Origin: MWBF01 sp040772005
Lineage (GTDB): Bacteria; Chloroflexota; Anaerolineae; CG2-30-64-16
Assembly: GCA_040772005.1 (NCBI GenBank)
Contig: JAXGYZ010000004.1
Span: forward strand, 372,001 to 436,000
Direction of reading: 5' to 3'
Length of the DNA: 64,000 nucleotides
In this document: piece by piece, positions 58,255-64,000 of the stretch
Layout: each line of letters starts with the position of its first letter
How positions within the stretch are numbered: the first letter of the stretch is position 1
The notes under the pieces: model-generated
The model's input: the letters and a program-made list of their open reading frames with translations, nothing else
Databases searched by the model: none
Told to the model about the DNA's origin: nothing
Made by a program: the position numbers and the translations under genes

Positions 58255-59220
58255 TTGGAGCAAAGCAACCCGATCATACAGTGCAGCGTGGGCGTGACGG
58301 CCTATAACGAGGAGGCCAATATCGGGCGGCTGCTGGATGCGCTGTTGGCCCAACACCTGCGCGAGGTCGAGATCGTCGAGATTATCGTCGTCGCCAGCGG
58401 CTGCACCGACCAGACCGTACCCATTGCCGAGTCCTACGCGGCGCGCCATCCCCAGGTCAGGCTCTTCGTCCAGCCCAAGCGGGAGGGCAAGACCGCGGCC
58501 ATCAACGTCTTCCTCGCCAACGCGCGCACCGGCATCTGCGTGCTGGAGAGCGGCGACACGCTGCCCCACGAAGACGCGGTCGAGCACCTCGTCCGCATGT
58601 TCCGCGACCCGGGCGTCGGCATGACCGGCGCGCACAAGATTCCCGTCAACACGCCCGACCACCTCGTCGGCCTGTTCACGCACCTGCGCCTCCGGCTGGA
58701 GCACCAGCTCTGCCTGGAGATTCCCCGGCTGGGCGAGATGATTGCGTTCCGCAAGGTGTTCGACCGCATCCCGCCCGACGTGGCGATGGATGAGGCGTTC
58801 GTCGAGGCGCTGGTCGTCCAGCGGGGGATGCAGGTGCGCTATGCACCCGACGCGGTCGTCTACAACACCGGGCCGGACAACATCCAGGACTTCGTGCGCC
58901 AGCGGCGGCGCAACCATGCCGGACACCTGTACCTCAAGTCCAAGTACGGCTATGCTGTGTCCAGCATTCAGAACACCCGCGTCGCGAAGGTGGCGCTGAA
59001 GGAAATCTGGGGCGCCGTGCGCCTGGTCTGGACGCTGGTCCTGCTGGCCGTGCTGGAAGTCTGGTCGCGCGTCCTGGGCTGGTACGACTTCGCCATCAAG
59101 AAGGACCGCCATGTCGTCTGGGATATGGCCTGGTCGCAGAAGACGGATGTCGAGGCGGAGCGCGCGCAGACTGCCGCCGCGGACGATGTCCGTCCGGCCG
59201 CGATTGTACGGAAGGCCTGA
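58255..59220 (+). CDS. family 2 glycosyltransferase with C-terminal membrane segment
   Basis: This is a 321-residue protein from TTG (58255-58257), 8 bases behind ACGGAGGC. It has CSVGVTAYNEEANIGRLLDALL near 10, VEIIVVASGCTDQTVPIAE near 42, KREGKTAAINVFLANARTGICVLESGDTLPHEDAVEHL near 80-115 (metal-binding region as ESGDT) and MDEAFVEALVV near 180. A hydrophobic segment lies at about 263-283. It is followed by a flippase-like gene after 2 bases. It may glycosylate a lipid carrier. Confidence 0.85.
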   Translation: MEQSNPIIQCSVGVTAYNEEANIGRLLDALLAQHLREVEIVEIIVVASGCTDQTVPIAESYAARHPQVRLFVQPKREGKTAAINVFLANARTGICVLESGDTLPHEDAVEHLVRMFRDPGVGMTGAHKIPVNTPDHLVGLFTHLRLRLEHQLCLEIPRLGEMIAFRKVFDRIPPDVAMDEAFVEALVVQRGMQVRYAPDAVVYNTGPDNIQDFVRQRRRNHAGHLYLKSKYGYAVSSIQNTRVAKVALKEIWGAVRLVWTLVLLAVLEVWSRVLGWYDFAIKKDRHVVWDMAWSQKTDVEAERAQTAAADDVRPAAIVRKA

Positions 59221-59222
59221 GC

Positions 59223-60194
59223 GTGCGCGACCGGTTCTTCACCATCCTCAAGATCGTCTTCAGCCTGGCCCTGGTGGCGGTCGCCTTCATCCTGGTAGAC
59301 ATGCAGCGCGTGGCCGCGCAACTGGCCAACGCACAGCTCGGCTACTTCGCGCTGGCGCTCGTGTTCTACCTCATCGCCATCGCGGTTAACGGGGCCAAGT
59401 GGCAGGTGCTGATGCGCGCGCAGGGCATCCACGTGCCGTTCCGCGCGGTGCTGCGCTTTATGTTCGTGGGCTTCTTCTTCAATAACTTCCTGCCGATGGT
59501 AGGCGGCGATGTCATGCGCGGGTTCAGCCTCGCGCGCTACACCGACCGCACCGCGGATGCGGCGGTCTCGGTCGTTGTGGATCGCATCATCGGCCTGATG
59601 GCCTACATGAGCAGCGCGGTGCTGGCCGCGTTCATCACGGTCATCGTCCTGCGGCGACAGGACCTGCAGTGGCTGGAATGGGTCGCGCTGGTCGCCTTCT
59701 CGGTGCTGGCCCTGGGATTCGCCGTCCTGCTCAGCCGCCGGCTGCGCATGATCATCAGCCGGGTGTTTGCGTGGCGCTGGCTCAACCCCCTGGCCGGCAC
59801 GTGGGAGCGCGTCTCCGGCGCATTCAACGCTTACCGCTTCCGCCCCGACGCGCTGGCAGTCGCCTTCCTGGTGGCGCTGGTCGGCATCCTGTGTACCACC
59901 CTCGTCAACTGGCTGCTGTCGCAGTCCATGGGCGGGCTGATGTGGCTGCCGTACATCTTCCTCCTGAATCCCCTGATTGCGCTGTTGCAGACCGTCCCCA
60001 TCTCGGTCGGTGGGGGCCTGGGGGTCAACCAGGCCGCATACCCCTTCTTTTTCGGGTTGGTCGGCGTGCCCGCGGACCACGCGGTGGCCGTCTCGCTGCT
60101 GATGCAGGCGGTCGTCTTCCTGGGCAGCCTCCCCGGCGGCTTCCTCTGGTTCCAGGGTCGCGCGCGACGGCTCGAACACGAAACTGCGCAGTGA
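59223..60194 (+). CDS. lysylphosphatidylglycerol synthase TM-region (UPF0104/YbhN-type) membrane protein
   Basis: This 323-residue protein starts at GTG (59223) and has about eight membrane helices. ANGAKWQVLMRAQGI, FMFVGFFFNNFLPMVGGDVMRGFSLAR and VSVGGGLGVNQAAYPFFF (as SVGGGLGVNQ) are the signature segments of the flippase-like family. Members act in lipid or lipid-linked glycan transport, but few are characterised. The tight coupling to a GT2 gene favours such a role here. Confidence 0.85.
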   Translation: MRDRFFTILKIVFSLALVAVAFILVDMQRVAAQLANAQLGYFALALVFYLIAIAVNGAKWQVLMRAQGIHVPFRAVLRFMFVGFFFNNFLPMVGGDVMRGFSLARYTDRTADAAVSVVVDRIIGLMAYMSSAVLAAFITVIVLRRQDLQWLEWVALVAFSVLALGFAVLLSRRLRMIISRVFAWRWLNPLAGTWERVSGAFNAYRFRPDALAVAFLVALVGILCTTLVNWLLSQSMGGLMWLPYIFLLNPLIALLQTVPISVGGGLGVNQAAYPFFFGLVGVPADHAVAVSLLMQAVVFLGSLPGGFLWFQGRARRLEHETAQ

Positions 60195-60219
60195 TGAGTC
60201 TCAATAAGGAGAACATTAC

Positions 60220-62154
60220 ATGACTGAGCCTCGGGTTGCACCCTATGGCAGTTGGAAGTCGCCTATCACATCCGACCTGATTGTCGCCGGCAGCGTCAGG
60301 CTGGGGCGGGTCACGCTGGATGGTAACGATGTGTACTGGTTGGAAGGCCGCCCGGCGGAGCGCGGGCGCTCGGTGCTCGTCCGGCAGCGGGCCGACGGCA
60401 CGCGGGAGGATGTCACCCCGGCGCCCTTCAACGTCCGCACCCGCGTGCATGAATACGGCGGCGGCGAGTACCTGGTGGATGGCGGCGAAGTATTCTTCGT
60501 CAATTTCGCGGACCAGCGCGTCTATACGGTGCGTGACGGCCGGGAACCGCAGCCGATTACGCCGGAGCTGCCGCTGCGTTATGCCGACTTCGTGCTGGAC
60601 CGCACCCGCGATCGCCTCGTGTGCGTGCGTGAGGATCATCTTGACCCGGGTCACGAAGCGGTCAATACCATCGTCGGCCTGAATCTACAGGGCGATGCCG
60701 CCGGCGGCCGCGTGCTCGTCGCGGGCAACGACTTCTACGCGTCCCCCCGGTTGAGCCCGGACGGCGCGCGGCTGGCCTGGCTGACCTGGCGCCACCCCAA
60801 CATGCCGTGGGACGGCTGCGAGCTGTGGGTCGGTGAGCTGGACGCGGCGGGCGATGTGCGTGATGCCCAACTCGTGGCCGGCGGCCTGGCAGAATCCGTC
60901 TTCCAACCCACCTGGTCGCCGGACGGCATCCTCTATTTCGTCTCGGATCGCACGGGCTGGTGGAACCTGTACCGCTGGCACGACGGGCAAATCGAGCCGC
61001 TCGCCCCGCTGGACGCCGAGTTCGGCCAGCCGCAGTGGGTCTTTGGCATGTCCACCTATGCGTTCGAATCCGCCGACCGCATCATCTGCACGTACACGCA
61101 GGCAGGCGTCGATCACCTGGCCGCGCTGGACACTCGGACGAAGCAGTTCACGCCCATCGGGACCGAATACACTGAGATCAACCTGCCGTCGACGGCACCG
61201 GGCCGCGTTGCGTTCCTGGGCGGTTCGCCCGTCGCTGCAACGGCCATCGTGCTCCTGGATCTGGGCACGAGTGACACGCGCGTCCTGCGCCGCACGAGCG
61301 ATGTGCAGGTGGACGAGGGCTACCTCTCCAGCCCGCAGACCATCGAGTTCCCAACCGAGGACGGCCTGACCGCGTTCGGCATCTACTACGCACCCCGCAA
61401 CCGGGATTACACCGCGCCGCCGGGCGAGCTGCCGCCGCTGCTGGTGTTGAGCCACGGCGGGCCGACCGGCTCCACCTCCTCCGCATTCAACCTGGCAATC
61501 CAGTTCTGGACGAGCCGCGGCATCGCGGTGCTGGACGTGGACTACGGCGGCAGCACGGGCCACGGCCGGGCGTATCGCGAGCGGTTGAACGACCGGTGGG
61601 GCATCGTGGATGTGGACGACTGCACCAATGGTGCACGTTACCTCGTCGCGCAGGGTGCGGTTGACGGCGAGCGGCTCGCGATTCGCGGCGGCAGTGCGGG
61701 CGGCTACACCACGCTGGCCGCGCTCACTTTCCGCCGCGTGTTCAAGGCCGGCGCGAGCTACTACGGCGTCGGTGACCTGGAGGCGCTGGCGCGTGACACG
61801 CACAAGTTCGAGTCGCGCTATCTCGACAACCTGGTCGGCCCCTATCCGGCGCGCCGCGACATCTACATCGCGCGTTCGCCGGTCAACTTCACCGACCAAC
61901 TGGCCTGCCCGGTGATCTTCTTCCAGGGCCTCGATGACGAAGTGGTGCCGCCCAACCAGGCCGAGACGATGTTCGCCGCGGTACGCGCCAAGGGGCTGCC
62001 GACCGCGTACCTGCCCTTCGAGGGCGAGGGGCACGGTTTCCGCCGCGCCGAGAATATCAAGCGGTCGCTGGATGCCGAGCTCTACTTTTACAGCCGTATC
62101 TTCGGCTTCGAGCTGGCGGACCCGGTCGAGCCGGTGCACATCGAGAACCTGTAG
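60220..62154 (+). CDS. S9-family prolyl oligopeptidase-like peptidase
   Basis: This 644-residue protein has an N-terminal beta-propeller (about 20-370, with repeated SPDG and PDG turns such as LSPDGARLAWLTW and WSPDGILYFVSDRTGWW). An alpha/beta-hydrolase domain follows. The nucleophile is in IRGGSAGGYTTLAAL near 490, Asp is in FFQGLDDEVVPPNQAETM near 570 and His is in FEGEGHGFRRAENI near 607, so the triad looks intact. It has no signal peptide, suggesting a cytoplasmic aminopeptidase-type enzyme. It is 25 bases after the flippase gene. Confidence 0.9.
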   Translation: MTEPRVAPYGSWKSPITSDLIVAGSVRLGRVTLDGNDVYWLEGRPAERGRSVLVRQRADGTREDVTPAPFNVRTRVHEYGGGEYLVDGGEVFFVNFADQRVYTVRDGREPQPITPELPLRYADFVLDRTRDRLVCVREDHLDPGHEAVNTIVGLNLQGDAAGGRVLVAGNDFYASPRLSPDGARLAWLTWRHPNMPWDGCELWVGELDAAGDVRDAQLVAGGLAESVFQPTWSPDGILYFVSDRTGWWNLYRWHDGQIEPLAPLDAEFGQPQWVFGMSTYAFESADRIICTYTQAGVDHLAALDTRTKQFTPIGTEYTEINLPSTAPGRVAFLGGSPVAATAIVLLDLGTSDTRVLRRTSDVQVDEGYLSSPQTIEFPTEDGLTAFGIYYAPRNRDYTAPPGELPPLLVLSHGGPTGSTSSAFNLAIQFWTSRGIAVLDVDYGGSTGHGRAYRERLNDRWGIVDVDDCTNGARYLVAQGAVDGERLAIRGGSAGGYTTLAALTFRRVFKAGASYYGVGDLEALARDTHKFESRYLDNLVGPYPARRDIYIARSPVNFTDQLACPVIFFQGLDDEVVPPNQAETMFAAVRAKGLPTAYLPFEGEGHGFRRAENIKRSLDAELYFYSRIFGFELADPVEPVHIENL

Positions 62155-62163
62155 TGCCGTCAG

Positions 62164-62820
62164 ATGCAAGACACACCCATCACGATTGAGGCGGCGCGCG
62201 CGCTGTACGAGACGGGCGGCGGCGGGCACGATTTCGACCATGTGCTGCGCGTCCTGGCGACTGCGGAGCGCATCGCGCGGGCAGAAGGCGCGGACCTGGC
62301 CGTCGTACGCACGGCCGCGCTGCTCCACGACATCGGGGAGAGCGAGGACCGCGCACGACATCACCTGCTGGGTGCGGAGCGGGCGCGCGTGCTGCTGGCC
62401 GGCCAACCCGCAGACTTCGTGGACGCGGTCTGCCATGCCATCGAGGCGCACCGTTTCCGCGCGGACCCTGCCCCGCGCACCCTGGAGGCGCAGGTGCTCT
62501 CCGATGCGGACAAGCTGGATGCCATCGGCGCGATCGGCATCGCGCGGGCGTTCGCGTATGCGGGCAGCCATGACACGGCGCTGTGGCGGATGAGTTGGCG
62601 CGAGATCGCCGCGGCGGACGAAGATGCAGCCCACCGCGCGCAGCACGCGCCTGCGGACCTGGGCGCCGCGTACACGCCGGTCCACGAGTTCGTCTACAAG
62701 CTGGATCGCATCCCGGAGCGGCTCTACACGGGCACGGCGCGCCGGATCGCCGCCGGGCGCCAGGCGTTCATGCACACTTTCTTCGACCGGCTCGACGCCG
62801 AGGCGCAGGGGCAAGAATAG
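62164..62820 (+). CDS. HD-domain phosphohydrolase
   Basis: This 218-residue protein has HDFDHVLRVLATAERIARAEG near 22, LLHDIGESEDRARHHLLGAERAR near 57 (HD motif) and AQVLSDADKLDAIGAIGIARAFAYAG near 115 (the D that completes the metal site). It resembles YedJ/YpgQ-type predicted hydrolases with nucleotide substrates. It starts 9 bases after the S9 gene. Confidence 0.86.
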   Translation: MQDTPITIEAARALYETGGGGHDFDHVLRVLATAERIARAEGADLAVVRTAALLHDIGESEDRARHHLLGAERARVLLAGQPADFVDAVCHAIEAHRFRADPAPRTLEAQVLSDADKLDAIGAIGIARAFAYAGSHDTALWRMSWREIAAADEDAAHRAQHAPADLGAAYTPVHEFVYKLDRIPERLYTGTARRIAAGRQAFMHTFFDRLDAEAQGQE

Positions 62821-62826
62821 AATGTT

Positions 62827-62901
62827 TTGAACCGCGAAGACGCAAAGGACGCTAAGGTTTCTATTATCTTTTTTAGCGATCTTCGCGCCTTCGCAGTTCA
62901 A
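62827..62901. repeat. 75-base palindromic repeat (GCGAAGAC-octamer arms), copy 1
   Basis: The left arm opens TTGAACCGCGAAGACGCAAA and the right arm ends with GCCTTCGCAGTTCAA. Arms contain degenerate octamers such as GCGAAGAC, GCAAAGGA and CGCTAAGG. The right arm includes the stop codon of the GxxExxY gene (62900-62898). Length and sequence match the copy at 63387-63461. Confidence 0.8.
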
Positions 62902-63281
62902 CGTCCGTGACTGTTGACCATGCGTTTGATGCCCTGCTTCATCACCGGCACGTGCCAGTTCAGCAGGAAGCCAACCTGGCAGTTCGTCAACTTCAGATAA
63001 GTCAGTAACTGAGCTTGATGGATGGGGAGGAGGCTGTCAACCGTCTTGTTTTCAATGATGACGCACTGATTCACCCGCATATCTATACGGTATGCCGCCT
63101 CTATCTCGATTCCCTCATATCTGATGGGCAACAACACCTCAGTTTCCACCAACGCCCCGCGCCAACAAAGCTCATGCTGCAAGCAACGCTGGTATGCTGA
63201 CTCCAACAATCCAGGGCCAAGAACCCGATGGACCTTGATTGCAGCATCAACGATGAGGGTGGCAGTCTGCTCAACATCCAT
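62898..63281 (-). CDS. GxxExxY protein (PD-(D/E)XK nuclease-like)
   Basis: This 127-residue protein has the diagnostic GLLESAYQRCL (G-x-x-E-x-x-Y) near 24-30. A nuclease-like core follows: YRIDMRVNQCVIIENKTVDSL near 63-83, with Asp in RIDM and the ENK pair at the positions of a PD-(D/E)xK site, then HQAQLLTYLKLTNCQVGFLLNW. The function of this family is not known. The gene starts 23 bases inside one repeat copy and ends within another, so it is exactly bounded by palindromic repeats. Confidence 0.9.
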   Translation of the reverse strand: MDVEQTATLIVDAAIKVHRVLGPGLLESAYQRCLQHELCWRGALVETEVLLPIRYEGIEIEAAYRIDMRVNQCVIIENKTVDSLLPIHQAQLLTYLKLTNCQVGFLLNWHVPVMKQGIKRMVNSHGR

Positions 63282-63304
63282 AGGGGATCACTCCAGAGGT
63301 TGGA

Positions 63305-63380
63305 TTGAACCGCGAAGACGCAAAGAACGCCAAGAGTAATAATAAGGAAACCTTAGCGTCCATCGCGTCTTCGCTGTTTC
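63305..63380. repeat. palindromic repeat (GCGAAGAC-octamer arms), copy 2
   Basis: Left arm TTGAACCGCGAAGACGCAAA begins at 63305. The right arm, GCGTCTTCGCTGTTTC, ends near 63380 and is less perfect. It lies 23 bases upstream of the GxxExxY start. Confidence 0.75.
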
Positions 63381-63386
63381 TTTCAG

Positions 63387-63461
63387 TTGAACCGCGAAGA
63401 CGCGAAGATCGCCAAGACCAAAAATCAAATCCTTAGCGATCTTCGCGTCTTCGCGGTTCAA
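63387..63461. repeat. 75-base palindromic repeat (GCGAAGAC-octamer arms), copy 3
   Basis: Arms TTGAACCGCGAAGACGCGAA and its complement at the other end form a near-perfect hairpin. It abuts the stop codon of the partial gene at 63462 and directly follows copy 2. Confidence 0.8.
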
Positions 63462-64000
63462 TCACGGTGTTGCGCTGATATCGATGACCTGTTGCGTTGT
63501 GCTGCCGGCGGTGACAACGACATCGGTCACGATCTTGCTGCCGGTGTAGTCGGGCAGCGCGACCTCGATATCATAAGTGCCCGCGGGCAGCAGCACCCGA
63601 GTGGGGTTTTCGGTGCGCCAGTCAGCCATCGTCTGCCGCTGGCCCGCGGGGTAGATGACGATGTCAACCTGCGGCGTGGCGCCATCCTGCGTCACGGTAA
63701 TCTCAAGCGTGCCGAACGAGAAGAGCACATCCTGGGAGGCCACGGTCCCGCTGATGACCTCCACCTCCTTGAGCCACTCCTCCGACTTCTCCGCCTGCAC
63801 CAACACATCGTACTTGCCGTCCGGCAGAACAAACTGCGCATCCGCGGCGCTGAGCTGGTCCACCACCTGCCGCTGCCCTGCCGGGTAGACGGTCACGCGC
63901 GCATTGCCTGCCAACTCGCCCGGGTTGCTGAACACACGCACGCGCAAGGTCGTCGCGGCTTCCAGGACCGCCTCAACCTGCGCGGCAACGGGCGCCGTCG
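63462..64000 (-). CDS. repeat-containing protein of unknown function (partial, N-terminus outside window)
   Basis: The frame is open to the right edge, so 179 residues are visible without a start. At least two copies of a module of about 80 residues are seen, each with a core YPAGQRQ (VTVYPAGQRQVVDQLS and IVIYPAGQRQTMADW), a LPxGxYDxxV strand and VVTAGST/VISGTVA turns. This resembles PEGA-like or other beta-sandwich surface modules. I cannot name the function. Confidence 0.7.
   Translation of the reverse strand, partial: TAPVAAQVEAVLEAATTLRVRVFSNPGELAGNARVTVYPAGQRQVVDQLSAADAQFVLPDGKYDVLVQAEKSEEWLKEVEVISGTVASQDVLFSFGTLEITVTQDGATPQVDIVIYPAGQRQTMADWRTENPTRVLLPAGTYDIEVALPDYTGSKIVTDVVVTAGSTTQQVIDISATP

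Noticed and set aside
63305..63461. CRISPR-like repeat array
   Set aside because: The units are inverted palindromes of about 75 bases with degenerate octamers. There are no uniform direct repeats with unique spacers and no cas genes.

Overview
The window is high-GC bacterial DNA, densely coded on both strands. It reads as ordinary chromosome and not as phage or plasmid. Gene content fits a member of the Chloroflexota (Anaerolineae-like lineages): an archaeal/eukaryal-type ProRS, RNase J and RNase Y together, Rex, a complete F-type ATP synthase operon, MreB, a gingipain-like protease, PD40 lipoproteins, a 2-oxoacid:ferredoxin oxidoreductase locus, and many palindromic intergenic repeats. This placement is an inference, because there is no rRNA gene here. 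I found no tRNA, rRNA, CRISPR array or IS transposase.

Layout. 1-4.1 kb: an NfeD-type membrane protease (cut by the left edge), divergent from a NYN-nuclease/HEAT fusion, then a small membrane protein and mreB. 4.1-11.4 kb: the minus-strand ATP synthase operon (atpI-B-E-F-H-A-G-D-C) with a clear promoter and intrinsic terminator; the c subunit looks proton-coupled. 11.4-14.0 kb: a minus-strand NusG-like factor, MFS transporter and AIM24 protein. 14.2-23.7 kb: plus-strand housekeeping genes (metallophosphoesterase, LOG-like protein, proS, folB, folE, pcm, rmlD-like, a glycosyltransferase, a HerA-like ATPase). 23.8-29.1 kb: a compact minus-strand operon of PqqD-like protein, radical SAM/SPASM enzyme, 64-residue peptide and C25 gingipain-like protease. 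I interpret it as a RiPP (ribosomally made, post-translationally modified peptide) pathway, and it is the best candidate for an undescribed system. 29.1-34.9 kb: RNase J convergent with RNase Y-RecX-RecA; a roughly 520-base non-coding stretch ending in an intrinsic terminator lies between recA and recX, and recA has an SOS-like box. 34.9-42.3 kb: a minus-strand MacA/ABC ATPase/MacB export operon followed by two paralogous PD40 lipoproteins and a secreted protein. 42.4-52.6 kb: rex, a CBS protein, a B12-binding-type radical SAM protein, a four-gene 2-oxoacid:ferredoxin oxidoreductase, an aminotransferase, a second CBS protein, a ThiF/MoeB-like E1 protein and a double-GNAT protein. 52.7-58.1 kb: a consensus promoter and a T-box leader in front of aspartokinase-homoserine dehydrogenase-ASADH-HAD. 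58.1-62.8 kb: glycosyltransferase, flippase-like membrane protein, S9 peptidase and HD hydrolase. 62.8-64 kb: a GxxExxY gene bounded by 75-base palindromic repeats, then a protein cut by the right edge.

The intergenic spaces hold several families of hairpin repeats. Some have arms made of degenerate 7-8 base units, two 50-51 base palindromes occur twice each, and some repeats supply stop or start codons. Many gene ends carry long perfect hairpins without a T-tract.
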